DNA from: Acidimicrobiia bacterium
GTDB lineage: Bacteria; Actinomycetota; Acidimicrobiia; Acidimicrobiales; CAIXPF01
Reading direction: 5' to 3'
Assembly (NCBI GenBank): GCA_947476745.1
Contig: CANJRG010000024.1
Coordinates: forward strand, 1-50,535
DNA length: 50,535 nt
Every line of letters begins with the position of its first letter. The stretch's first letter is position 1. Below the pieces are notes generated by a model. The model was not told the DNA's origin. It did no database searches and was given only the letters and a program-made list of their open reading frames with translations. The position numbers were made by a program, and so were the translations under genes. This document shows, in pieces, positions 7,894 to 16,138 of the stretch.

Positions 7894-8873
7894 GTGAGGT
7901 GCGGGCCGAGGGGTTGGCCACCTTCCTCTCGGAGCAGGAGGGCCGCCCCGTGACGGTCGGCGAGCTGCAGCGGATCTCCTCGGTGGGCAATGCCCGCGAG
8001 CCGTGGCTGTTCCGGGCCACGTGGGATGGCCGCGACGAACGGTGCGTGATGCTGGTCAAGGCCGAGGCCGGCCAGCTAGAGACCAGCCTGGGCCCCGAGT
8101 TCGCCACCATTGCCGCCCTCGACGCCAGCGGCGTGCCGGTGCCACCCGCCCGCTGGCTCGACGAGGCCGGCGCGGCATTCGGGTCGGCGTTCTTCGTCAC
8201 GGCCTGGGTTCCCGGCACCGCGGACACCCGGGTGCTGCGCAAGCCCGACGGCGATCCGGCCATCGCCGCGGTGGCCCGGCAACTGGCCGTTGCCGCGGCA
8301 CGTCTGCACGCCCAGGACCCCGCCCGTTTCGGGCATCTGACACCGACCACGCCCGAGACGGCCGCAGTCGACCAGTTGGATCACTGGGAGGAACTGTTCC
8401 GCCGCCAACGGCTCGAACCGCACCCGGGGCTGGTGTACGCGTTGCGCTGGCTGCGCGAGCGACTGCCCCGGGCAGAGCGGGTGTCGGTGGTCCACGGCGA
8501 CCTGCGTTTCGGCAACCTGCTCTACGACGGCGACCGGCTGACCGCGCTGGTCGACTGGGAAATGGTGCATCTCGGCGATCCGGTCGAGGACCTGGGCTGG
8601 GTGTACCGCTCGCTGTGGTCCCCGTCCCGGTCGCTGCCCTTCGAGGAGTTCCTCGCGGTGTACGCCGCGGAGGCCGGTCGGCCGGTGGAACGCGAGCACC
8701 TGCGCTGGTACGAGGTGTTCAACGAGATCAAGCACAGCGTCATCTCCTTGACCGGGACGCGGAGCTTCGCCGACCGGGCCACGACGAGCCTCCGGCACGC
8801 CGACCGCTCGGCCACCGTTGCGCCGTTCGTGCGTCGGATCCTGGAGCTGATCGAGGGAGGCCCGTCATGTTGA
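7890..8873 (+). CDS. Phosphotransferase family protein (LvaA / ACAD10-11 kinase-like), copy 2
   Basis: A 327-residue paralogue of the protein at 5277. It has VVHGDLRFGNLLY (catalytic Asp204) and ALVDWEMVHLGDPVEDLGW. The preceding helix also aligns: DHWEELFRRQRLEPHPGLVYALRWL here against GWEAILRRDQLEPYPELELALRGL in copy 1 corresponds position by position. The GTG start overlaps the upstream stop (GTGA). Two divergent copies in one operon suggest different chain lengths or two phosphorylation steps rather than simple redundancy, but this is inference. Confidence 0.85.
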   Translation: MSEVRAEGLATFLSEQEGRPVTVGELQRISSVGNAREPWLFRATWDGRDERCVMLVKAEAGQLETSLGPEFATIAALDASGVPVPPARWLDEAGAAFGSAFFVTAWVPGTADTRVLRKPDGDPAIAAVARQLAVAAARLHAQDPARFGHLTPTTPETAAVDQLDHWEELFRRQRLEPHPGLVYALRWLRERLPRAERVSVVHGDLRFGNLLYDGDRLTALVDWEMVHLGDPVEDLGWVYRSLWSPSRSLPFEEFLAVYAAEAGRPVEREHLRWYEVFNEIKHSVISLTGTRSFADRATTSLRHADRSATVAPFVRRILELIEGGPSC

Positions 8874-9298
8874 ACCCGTCGGTGATCGACCTACTGGTCG
8901 GCGTCGCCGACGGGTTGCGAGCCGAGGTGCTCGATGCCGTCGAGCCCGGTCCGGCCCGCGATCAGGTGACCGCAGCCATAGGCATCGTGCGGCGCGTGGC
9001 ACGCGCCCTAACCGGGTTGGTTCCGTACCTGATGGCGGACATCGGCGACCTTCAGGCCACCCTGGGGCTGCTCGACGGCCCGCTCGATGCCGCGACGGCA
9101 ACCTGCCCCGACCCGGCGACGGAAGGCCTCGACGCGCTGATCGCGTTCGACCTGGCCTTGCGCGACCGCCTCGCCGCCCTCGCCGAGCCCGGCGGCGCGG
9201 TCGACCTCGGTGCCGCCGAGCGACGGATCCTGCTCGACGCGCTGGGGCGGATGACCGAACGCGACGCCGGGCTGCGCCTGTCGCCCTGGGAACGCTGA
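8867..9298 (+). CDS. Small helical protein, possible kinase partner (LvaB-like position), copy 2
   Basis: A 143-residue, all-helical-looking protein. Its ATG lies inside the last codons of the kinase gene (7-base overlap), so translation is surely coupled. The central segment RVARALTGLVPYLMADIGDL resembles LRRLEGAQAARLPFLVEDNR of copy 1 in spacing and hydrophobic pattern, so the two small proteins are probably distant paralogues. No known motif is visible. See copy 1 for the LvaB comparison. Confidence 0.65.
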   Translation: MLNPSVIDLLVGVADGLRAEVLDAVEPGPARDQVTAAIGIVRRVARALTGLVPYLMADIGDLQATLGLLDGPLDAATATCPDPATEGLDALIAFDLALRDRLAALAEPGGAVDLGAAERRILLDALGRMTERDAGLRLSPWER

Positions 9299-9319
9299 CC
9301 GGCCCGGATCGGGGCCGGT
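9298..9319 (+). terminator. Hairpin at the end of the kinase operon
   Basis: ACCGGCCC and GGGCCGGT flank a short GATC-containing loop immediately after the stop codon of the last kinase-operon gene, forming a compact GC stem. Confidence 0.5.
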
Positions 9320-9410
9320 CGGCGCTGCTAGGGGTCGTTCCGAGGGGCAGGTCCGGGTCCGCCTGACGGCCTCGGACGCCCAGGCTCGGCGCGACGGCGC
9401 GCAACGGACT

Positions 9411-9416
9411 ACCGTC
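9411..9416 (+). promoter_or_regulatory. Probable -10 hexamer TACCGT of the molybdenum hydroxylase operon
   Basis: TACCGT sits 31 bases before the TTG start of the first gene and implies a short leader of about 25 bases that contains the CAGGGGGA ribosome-binding site. Confidence 0.5.
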
Positions 9417-9447
9417 TTTGGGTCTGCATCGTCTCAGGGGGACGCAT

Positions 9448-10320
9448 TTGAAGTATTTCGCGCCGTCGACAGTGGAAGAAGCAGCGGGGTTGTTGGCCCA
9501 GCCGAACACCAAGGTGTTCGCCGGGGCCACCGACGTGATCCCGCAGATCCGGGCCGGTCGGCCCGAACCCGATGCCTTGGTCGACCTCAAGAAGATCGAC
9601 CGTCTGGTCTCCGTCCAACGCACCGATGCCACATGGGTCATCGGTGCGGCCACGCCCACCACGCGACTGACCGGCAACGCCGAGCTCGTCGCCGAGTTCC
9701 CCGGTCTGGTCGAGGCTGCCGGGTTGATCGGCTCCGATCAGGTCCAGAGCCGTTCGAGCCTGGGCGGCAACCTCTGCAACGCCTCGCCGGCGGCCGACTC
9801 GGTGCCGGCCATGGTGATCAACAGTGCTCGTGCCGTGATCGCCACCGCCAACGGTGGCACCCGCACGGTGGCGGTCGAGGACGTGCCGGTCGGCCCCGGT
9901 CGGACCACCCTCGCCCCGGGCGAGTTCGTGGTCGAGATCGAGATCGACCGTCCCCCGGCCCGCACCGGTGACGCGTACCTACGCCTGACCCCCCGGACCG
10001 AGATGGACATCGCCGTTGTCGGTGCCGGTGTCCGGGTCACCCTCGACGAGTCGGGCACCGTGACCGACGCCCGCGTGGCGCTCGGCGCCGTGGCCCCGAC
10101 CGTGGTCCGGGTGACGGCGGCTGAAGCTGCGCTGATCGGTAGCAAGCTCGACGACGTCGCTCTTGCGGCGGCCGCCGCTGCCGCCAGCGCCGCCTGCAAC
10201 CCCATCGACGACAAGCGGGGCACCATCGCCTACCGCACCCACGTCGCCGGTGTCCTCACCCGCCGTGCGGCGGTCATCGCCGGCCAGCGTGCCGCCGAGA
10301 AGAACGGAGCTTCCCGATGA
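9448..10320 (+). CDS. Molybdenum hydroxylase FAD-binding (medium) subunit, CoxM-like
   Basis: A 290-residue protein of the xanthine dehydrogenase/CO dehydrogenase medium-subunit family. It starts LKYFAPSTVEEAAGLL, has the first FAD-contact segment VFAGATDVIPQIR near residue 30 and the second, LGGNLCNASPAADSVP, near residue 105. It passes electrons from the 2Fe-2S clusters to FAD and onward. The TTG at 9448 is chosen because CAGGGGGA lies five bases upstream and the fold begins there. The stop overlaps the next start (ATGA), so all three subunits are translationally coupled. Confidence 0.92.
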   Translation: MKYFAPSTVEEAAGLLAQPNTKVFAGATDVIPQIRAGRPEPDALVDLKKIDRLVSVQRTDATWVIGAATPTTRLTGNAELVAEFPGLVEAAGLIGSDQVQSRSSLGGNLCNASPAADSVPAMVINSARAVIATANGGTRTVAVEDVPVGPGRTTLAPGEFVVEIEIDRPPARTGDAYLRLTPRTEMDIAVVGAGVRVTLDESGTVTDARVALGAVAPTVVRVTAAEAALIGSKLDDVALAAAAAAASAACNPIDDKRGTIAYRTHVAGVLTRRAAVIAGQRAAEKNGASR

Positions 10321-10799
10321 GTCGGATCCAAGTCAGCTGCACCGTCAACGGTGACTCGGTCGACTTCCTCTGCGATGCCGACGGGTCGTTGCTCAACGCC
10401 CTGCGTGACGAGCTCGGCCTCACCGGTATCAAGGAAGGCTGCGGCACCGGCGACTGCGGTGCCTGCTCGATCCTCATGGACGACGAGCTGAACTGCGCCT
10501 GCCTGATCTTCGCCCCGGAAGCCACCGGGACGACCATCACCACCGTCGAAGGCCTTGCCGACGGTGATCACCTGACCCCGCTACAGGAGTGCTTCCTCGA
10601 GGGTGCCGCCCTCCAGTGCGGCATCTGCACCCCCGGGTTCCTGGTGGCCGCCACCGCTCTGCTCCAGCACAACCCGAACCCCACCGAGACCGAAATCCGT
10701 TACGCGCTGGCAGGGAACCTCTGCCGGTGCACCGGCTACGACAAGATCGTGCGTGCTGTCCGTGAGGCCGCCGCGCAGATGAGGGAGGCGTCAGCATGA
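10317..10799 (+). CDS. Molybdenum hydroxylase [2Fe-2S] (small) subunit, CoxS-like
   Basis: A 160-residue iron-sulfur subunit. The N-terminal plant-type ferredoxin motif is GCGTGDCGACSI with the fourth Cys in the NCACL segment; the C-terminal helical domain carries CGICTPGF and CRCTGYDKIV, the four Cys of the second cluster. Length and motif order are typical of CO dehydrogenase, 4-hydroxybenzoyl-CoA reductase and nicotine/isoquinoline dehydrogenase small subunits. It overlaps the genes on both sides by four bases. Confidence 0.95.
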   Translation: MSRIQVSCTVNGDSVDFLCDADGSLLNALRDELGLTGIKEGCGTGDCGACSILMDDELNCACLIFAPEATGTTITTVEGLADGDHLTPLQECFLEGAALQCGICTPGFLVAATALLQHNPNPTETEIRYALAGNLCRCTGYDKIVRAVREAAAQMREASA

Positions 10800-13051
10800 C
10801 CATCGCAGAAGATCCGGCAACCACCTCACCGGGCTACAAGTGGGTCGGCACCCGGATGATCCGGCCCGACGGCTTCGAGAAGGTCACCGGGCGTGCGCGT
10901 TTCGGTGCCGACATCAAGCTCAACGGCATGCTCTACGGCCACGTGCTGCGCTCGCCGCACGCCCACGCCACGATCGTGTCGATCGACACCAGCGAGGCCG
11001 AGAAGATGGCGGGCGTGCGCGCCGTCATCACCGGTGCGGACTTCCCCGATCCCTCCGGCCCCGCCGGCGATCAGGACCTGCAGCGCAACGTCATCGCCCG
11101 TGAGAAGGCCCTCTACGAAGGCCACACGATCGCTGCCGTCGCGGCGCAGACCCGTGCCCAGGCCAAGGCCGCGGCCGAGGCCATCAAGGTCGTCTACGAG
11201 GTGCTCCCGCACGTGATGAGCGTCGACGAGGCCATGGCCCCTGGTGCACCACTGCTGCACCCGAAGCTGATGACCAAGGGCGTCGATCCGGCCCCCACCG
11301 AGCCGTCGAACGTGGCGAGCCGTGCGGTATACCAGGGTGGCGACCTCGACCTCGGTTTCGCCGAGTCCGATGTGGTTGTCGAGGGCACCTTCACCACCAA
11401 GCCGGTGCACCAGGGCTACATCGAACCCCACGCCGCGGTGGCCGACACCACCCCCAACGGCCGTACCACCCTGTGGTGCTCGTCGCAGGGCCACTTCACC
11501 ATGCGGTCGCTGTCGGCCAAGGTGCTGGGCTGGGAGCCCTCGAAGCTGAAGGTCATCCCTGCCGAGATCGGCGGCGGCTTCGGCGGCAAGACCACCATCT
11601 ACCTCGAGCCCCTCGCCGTGCGCCTGTCGCAGAAGGCGGGCCGGCCGGTGAAGCTGGTCATGAGCCGTGACGAGGTGTTCCGGGCCACCGGTCCGGCGTC
11701 GGGCACCAAGATCGTCGGCAAGCTGGGCTTCAAGAACGACGGCACCATGGTCGCCGGCGAGCTGTGGATGGCCTACGAGGCTGGTGCCTTCGCCGGTTCG
11801 CCGGCCGGTGCCGGCTCCATGACCGCCCTGGCTCCCTACACCGTGCCGAACTTCCTCATCGAGGGCTTCGACGTGGTGGTCAACAAGCCGAAGGTCGCGG
11901 CCTACCGTGCTCCCGGCGCACCGATGTCGTCGTTCGCAGTCGAGAGCCTCATCGATGAGGCGGCCAAGAAGCTCGGCATCGATCCCATCGACATCCGCCT
12001 CAAGAACGCCGTGACCGAGGGTTGCACCGCCACCTACGGTCCGAAGTTCCCGCGGATCGGCTTCGTGGAGACCCTCGAGGCCATCAAGAACCATCCGAAC
12101 TACCAGATCCCGCTCGGCCCCAACCAGGGTCGCGGCGTGGCGTCTGGCTTCTGGTTCAACGCCGGTCTCAACTCCAGCGCCACGGTGCACGTGAACGAGG
12201 ACGGCAACGTCATCGTGGTCACCGGTTCGCCCGACATCGGCGGCAGCCGCGCCTCGATGGCGCTGATGGCGGCCGAGGAGTTCGGTATCGACGCCGCTCG
12301 GATCCAGCCGGTCGTCGGCGACACCGAGTCGGTCGGCTACAACGACCAGACCGGTGGCAGCCGTACCACCCTGGCCACCGGCGCCGCAGTGATCGAAGCC
12401 TGTCGCAAGGTGATCGCCGACCTGCGTGGCCGTGCGGCCAAGCAGTGGGACGTGGCGCTCGAAAAGGTCGAGTGGGTCGACGGCCAGGCCCAGCACGTCG
12501 AGGGCACCCAGCCCCCGCTGTCGCTGGCCGATCTGGCGAGGGGCTGGAACCGTACCGGTGGTCCGCTGACCGCCAGCGCGGCGCTCAACGCCCGTGGGGT
12601 CGGTTCGGCGTTCTCGACGCAGGTCGTCGACCTCGAGATCGACCCCGACACCGGCCATGTGACGGTGCTGCGCTACCTCACCGCCCAGGACGCCGGCCGG
12701 GCCATCCACCCCAGCTACGTCGAGGGCCAGCTGCAGGGCGGCGTCGTGCAAGGCATCGGCTGGGCGCTGAACGAGGAGTACATCTTCGACCGCAACGGCA
12801 AGATGGAGAACCCCGGTTTCCTCGACTACCGCATCCCGGTGGCGTCGGACATGCCGATGATCGACACGATCGTCGTCGAGGTCCCCAACCCCGGTCACCC
12901 CTACGGGGTGCGTGGGGTGGGCGAGGTCGGCATCGTGCCGCCGCTGGCTGCCGTGGCCAACGCCGTGGACGACGCCGTCAGCCGTCGTATCCGCGACCTG
13001 CCGCTGTCGCCGGTTCGGATCCTCGACGCCATCCTCAACAAGGACAGCTGA
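10796..13051 (+). CDS. Molybdenum hydroxylase molybdopterin-binding (large) subunit
   Basis: A 751-residue catalytic subunit of the xanthine oxidase family. Recognisable are the molybdopterin-binding GGGFGGKTTIYLEP segment, the active-site loop AAYRAPGAP, and the C-terminal RGVGEVGIVPP, whose Glu710 is the conserved base. The loop is not AYRCSFR, so this is not a form I (true) CO dehydrogenase. Enzymes of this family hydroxylate aromatic N-heterocycles, aldehydes or purines, or reduce 4-hydroxybenzoyl-CoA; which applies here cannot be told. The surrounding CoA-thioester genes make an aromatic or heterocyclic acid plausible. The stop overlaps the next ATG (TGATG). Confidence 0.93.
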   Translation: MTIAEDPATTSPGYKWVGTRMIRPDGFEKVTGRARFGADIKLNGMLYGHVLRSPHAHATIVSIDTSEAEKMAGVRAVITGADFPDPSGPAGDQDLQRNVIAREKALYEGHTIAAVAAQTRAQAKAAAEAIKVVYEVLPHVMSVDEAMAPGAPLLHPKLMTKGVDPAPTEPSNVASRAVYQGGDLDLGFAESDVVVEGTFTTKPVHQGYIEPHAAVADTTPNGRTTLWCSSQGHFTMRSLSAKVLGWEPSKLKVIPAEIGGGFGGKTTIYLEPLAVRLSQKAGRPVKLVMSRDEVFRATGPASGTKIVGKLGFKNDGTMVAGELWMAYEAGAFAGSPAGAGSMTALAPYTVPNFLIEGFDVVVNKPKVAAYRAPGAPMSSFAVESLIDEAAKKLGIDPIDIRLKNAVTEGCTATYGPKFPRIGFVETLEAIKNHPNYQIPLGPNQGRGVASGFWFNAGLNSSATVHVNEDGNVIVVTGSPDIGGSRASMALMAAEEFGIDAARIQPVVGDTESVGYNDQTGGSRTTLATGAAVIEACRKVIADLRGRAAKQWDVALEKVEWVDGQAQHVEGTQPPLSLADLARGWNRTGGPLTASAALNARGVGSAFSTQVVDLEIDPDTGHVTVLRYLTAQDAGRAIHPSYVEGQLQGGVVQGIGWALNEEYIFDRNGKMENPGFLDYRIPVASDMPMIDTIVVEVPNPGHPYGVRGVGEVGIVPPLAAVANAVDDAVSRRIRDLPLSPVRILDAILNKDS

Positions 13052-13299
13052 TGGCCCACGTCCACTTCTCGGCGGGGCTGCGCAGCGGCTTCACCGGTGG
13101 TGTGGCAGAGCTGGTCGTCGAGGCAGCGACCGTGGGCGCCTTGATCAGGGCATTGGACGAGCGGTTCCCGGGCATCGGCGAGAAGCTGAGCTCGGGGACC
13201 TCCGTCGCCATCGACGGTGAGATCATCCCCGACGCGGAGTTCGAATCGCTCTCGGCCACGGCCGAGGTGCATTTCCTCGAAACCATCGGCGGAGGCTGA
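13051..13299 (+). CDS. MoaD/ThiS family sulfur-carrier-like protein
   Basis: An 82-residue beta-grasp protein, the usual MoaD length. It has the alternating strand start AHVHFSAGLRSGFTGG, the helix TVGALIRALDERFPG, and ends HFLETIGGG. The terminal Gly-Gly is the residue pair that MoaD and ThiS need for activation by MoeB/ThiF-type enzymes and for carrying sulfur as a thiocarboxylate. It overlaps the large-subunit stop by one base, so it is made with the enzyme. It may be a dedicated sulfur donor for this enzyme's molybdopterin, or a carrier for another pathway. No activating enzyme is encoded nearby. Confidence 0.85.
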   Translation: MAHVHFSAGLRSGFTGGVAELVVEAATVGALIRALDERFPGIGEKLSSGTSVAIDGEIIPDAEFESLSATAEVHFLETIGGG

Positions 13300-13321
13300 C
13301 CTCACGCAGAGCGGAACCTCT

Positions 13322-13361
13322 CACGGCGGCGGGCCGACCTCAGGGTCCTCCCGCCGCCGTG
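13322..13361 (+). terminator. Strong hairpin ending the molybdenum hydroxylase operon
   Basis: CACGGCGGCGGG (13322-13333) pairs perfectly over 12 bp with CCCGCCGCCGTG (13350-13361), 22 bases after the MoaD-like stop. The 175-base gap to the thiolase otherwise shows no clear gene. Confidence 0.65.
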
Positions 13362-13474
13362 GCGCGTCCGGAACGCCCGACCCGTGCGAAGCGCACAGGA
13401 TCGCCGCTTTTCGACTAGGAAGTGAGTACCGATCTGGTACGACATCCCCGATCCCACGAAACCGGAGTGCACCC

Positions 13475-14647
13475 ATGCGTGAAGCCGTCATCGTCTCCTA
13501 CGCCCGAACCGGGTTGGCCAAGTCCGCCCGTGGCGGGTTCAACATGACCCCCGCCATGAGCATCGCGGCTCATGCCATCAAGCATGCCGTGGCGAAGTCC
13601 GGCGTCGAGCCAGAGGCTGTCGAGGACCTCTACCTCGGCAACGGTGCCCACGGCTCGGGCAACCTCGGTCGACTCGCCGGCCTGCTCGCCGGCCTGCCCA
13701 TCACCACCGGTGGCTCGACCATCCAGCGCCACTGCTCGTCGGGCCTCAACGCCATCGCCCTCGCCGCCAACTACATCAAGCAGGACGGCGCCGATGTCGT
13801 CGTCGCCGGCGGTGTCGAGTCGATCTCCATGCCCAACCCCGGCATGGGTGGCTCGGCCAACATGGACCCGGCGCTGTCCGACATGTACCCGGCGATCTAC
13901 ATGGCCATGATCGAGACCGCCGACATCGTGGCGCAGCGCTACAACGTGGCGCGGGATTACCAGGACGAGTACTCCTTCCAGTCCCAGCAGCGCATGGCTC
14001 GTGCCCAGGCCAACGGCCTGTTCGAGGACGAGATCGTTCCCATGGCCACCAAGATGAAGGTCGTCAACCGCGAGACCAAGGAAGAGACAATGGTCGACGC
14101 CATCGTCGATCGCGACGACTGCAACCGTCCCGAGACCACGCTGGACGGTCTGGCCAAGCTCCAGCCGGTCCGCGGCGAGGGCAACTTCATCACCGCCGGC
14201 AATGCCAGCCAGCTCTCCGACGGTGCTGCTGCGGTGGTCATGATGTCAGCGGAGGAAGCGGCCCGCCGCAACCTCGAGCCGATGGGGGCCTTCAAGGGTT
14301 GGGCCGTGGCGGGCTGCGAGCCCGACGAGATGGGCATCGGGCCCGTCTACGCGGTGCCGAAGCTGCTGGGGCGCCACGGCCTCACCGTCGACGACATCGA
14401 CATCTGGGAGCTCAATGAGGCCTTCGCCAGCCAGTGCCTCTACAGCCGTGACACCCTCGGCATCGATCCCGAGAAGTACAACGTCAACGGCGGCTCGATC
14501 GCCATCGGGCACCCCTTCGGTATGACCGGCACCCGCTGCGCCGGGCACATCCTGCAGGAAGGCAAGCGCCGCGGTGCCAAGTGGGGCGTCGTCACCATGT
14601 GCATCGGTGGCGGCCAGGGCGCGGCCGGCCTGATCGAGATCTACTGA
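13475..14647 (+). CDS. Acetyl-CoA C-acyltransferase (thiolase)
   Basis: A complete 390-residue thiolase. The nucleophile is Cys87 in IQRHCSSGLNAIA; the second half carries NEAFASQC, GHPFGMTG (active-site His) and CIGGGQGAAG (the acid/base Cys). This set defines a degradative or biosynthetic thiolase that cleaves or forms 3-ketoacyl-CoA. The ATG at 13475 begins the standard MREAVIVSYARTG opening; the frame is open further upstream but that part is unrelated. It is transcribed alone, followed by a strong hairpin. A role in the last step of beta-oxidation fits the neighbours. Confidence 0.95.
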   Translation: MREAVIVSYARTGLAKSARGGFNMTPAMSIAAHAIKHAVAKSGVEPEAVEDLYLGNGAHGSGNLGRLAGLLAGLPITTGGSTIQRHCSSGLNAIALAANYIKQDGADVVVAGGVESISMPNPGMGGSANMDPALSDMYPAIYMAMIETADIVAQRYNVARDYQDEYSFQSQQRMARAQANGLFEDEIVPMATKMKVVNRETKEETMVDAIVDRDDCNRPETTLDGLAKLQPVRGEGNFITAGNASQLSDGAAAVVMMSAEEAARRNLEPMGAFKGWAVAGCEPDEMGIGPVYAVPKLLGRHGLTVDDIDIWELNEAFASQCLYSRDTLGIDPEKYNVNGGSIAIGHPFGMTGTRCAGHILQEGKRRGAKWGVVTMCIGGGQGAAGLIEIY

Positions 14648-14684
14648 GCCGACCGCTCACCTCGGTTCCTGAACCGTTCTGCGG

Positions 14685-14710
14685 TGGCCGCACCCGACCG
14701 GGTGCGGCCA
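14685..14710 (+). terminator. Hairpin after the thiolase gene
   Basis: TGGCCGCACCC and GGGTGCGGCCA form a perfect 11-bp stem with a 4-base GACC loop, 37 bases after the thiolase stop. Confidence 0.7.
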
Positions 14711-14757
14711 TCGTCGCGTCCGTCGAACCTGGCATCGTCGTCGGGTCGTTGGGGTGA

Positions 14758-16062
14758 CCGCCCACCTGGTGCGCCACGCCACGCGACCCGTGCTGGTACA
14801 CCGCACCACGTCCGGGCGAGCTGCTCGATGCCATCGTCGCCTTCGTGCTGGCGTTCAACATCAACGTCGGGATGGTCCAGGTCGGGATGGTCCAGGAGGT
14901 GCGGGCCAAGCGGACGCTCGACCGGCTGCAGGTGCTCACGGCTCCCACGGTGCGGGTGCGTCGGGCCGGCATCGAGCAGGACGTCGCACCCGCCGAGGTC
15001 GTAGTCGACGACGTGGTGCTGCTGGCCGCCGGCGACCAGATGCCGGTGGACGCGCGGGTGGGTGCGGAGGCGTCGGTGCACCGGCTGGTGGCCCAGGCCC
15101 GGCAGTTCGTGCTCACCCGGTCGGAACTCCGCGTGGGTATCGATCGGATCCTCCAGGCCATCAGCTGGATGCTGCCCCCCGTCGCTGCACTGCTGCTGTG
15201 GAGCCAGCTCCGGGCCGACCGTGGCGTCGCCGACGGCCTGGTGAGCGCCGTGGCCGGCGTCGTGGGTCTGGTCCCGCAGGGCCTGGTGCTGCTGGTGAGC
15301 CTGGCCATGGCCGTCGCCATCGGGCGGCTGGCACGCGACCGCGTGGTGGTGCACGAGCTTGCCGCGGTGGAAGGGCTGGCCCGCGTCGACGTTCTGTGCG
15401 TGGACAAGACCGGCACCCTGACCACCGGCGAGCTGGAGGTGGACTCGGTCGAGGTCCTCGCCGCCCCGCCGGCATCGGAGGTGGCGCAGTTGGTGCTGCT
15501 CGACGGCCGCTTCGACCATTTTCCGCGAGTCGTCGCCGAGGGCCGCCGGGTCATCGCCAACATGGAACGGGTCTCGGCGCTGTTCCTGACCAAGACGGTG
15601 TGTGCCACCGTGTTCGCCGTGGCAGTGGGGTTTTCCGGGGCGGTGTTCCCGTTCCTGCCACGCCATCTCAGCCTGGTCTCGGAGCTGACCGTGGGCATCC
15701 CCGCCTTCGTGCTGAGCTTCCGGTCCATCGAACGCCCGGTGGAGCAGGGATTTGTCGGCCGGGTCCTCAGCTTCGCGGTGCCCGCCGGGCTGGGCGCCGC
15801 ATCGGTGACCCTGCTGACGTACTGGCTGAGTGGCCCGGCGTGGTTCGGCAGCGGCCTCGGTCCGGCTCGCAGCGCCTCGACCTTCGCCCTGGGGGTGATG
15901 TCGCTGTGGATCCTCTTCCGCCTGGTGCGGCCGCTCGACCGTTTCGAGGCGGTGTTGATCGGGCTGTTGCTGACGGTCCTGGTCGTCGGGGGCGGCATCG
16001 TGGTGCTGCAGATCGTGTTCGGCCTCGGCGACCGGCTGGTGCGCCGCCACCGGTCCCGCTGA
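14758..16062 (+). pseudogene. Shortened P-type cation ATPase (CtpE-like), catalytic domains missing
   Basis: The open frame matches P-type ATPases of the actinobacterial CtpE type but lacks large pieces. Similarity starts near 14815 inside the second membrane helix (ELLDAIVAFVLAFN), so the N-terminus and first helix are gone. QEVRAKRTLDRL and AAGDQMPVDA of the A-domain are present, then the text jumps at about 15055 to VGAEASVHRL, removing the TGES loop. LVPQGLVLL (family norm PEGL), ELAAVEGLARVD and DKTGTLT (Asp codon at 15403) follow. At about 15470 it jumps to EVAQLVLLDGRF and EGRRVIANMERV, removing the nucleotide-binding domain and the GDGxND motif. The C-terminal helices are intact. All joins stay in frame. 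It cannot be a working pump. Confidence 0.8.
14866..14895 (+). repeat. 15-bp tandem duplication inside the ATPase remnant
   Basis: The unit GTCGGGATGGTCCAG occurs twice in direct succession and duplicates the residues VGMVQ where family members have one copy. It is a further in-frame rearrangement in the same gene. Confidence 0.85.
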
Positions 16063-16097
16063 CGCCCGACGCCCGACGCCGACGCGGCTGACGCCAG

Positions 16098-16130
16098 GGG
16101 CGCAACCGTGGCGAGGCCACGGCCGCGCCC
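16098..16130. terminator. Hairpin between convergent ATPase remnant and SDR gene
   Basis: GGGCGCAACCGTGGC and GCCACGGCCGCGCCC form a 15-position stem with two internal mismatches and a 3-base loop. Its place between convergent genes suits a bidirectional terminator. Confidence 0.5.
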
Positions 16131-16138
16131 GACCGGTG

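Noticed and set aside
5277-8873. Kinases as aminoglycoside resistance genes
   Set aside because: The fold is shared, but the HLGDP-x-EDLGW motif and operon context are those of the ACAD10/LvaA acyl-type kinases, not drug-modifying enzymes.
10826-12898. 690-codon open frame on the minus strand opposite the Mo subunit gene
   Set aside because: It is a mirror of the codon bias of the real gene: rich in His, Arg, Gly and Asp, no domain visible, and the plus-strand protein carries all family motifs.
9448-13051. Operon as an aerobic CO dehydrogenase (coxMSL)
   Set aside because: Subunit order fits, but the large subunit has AYRAPGAP instead of the AYRCSFR loop of form I enzymes, and cox accessory genes are absent.
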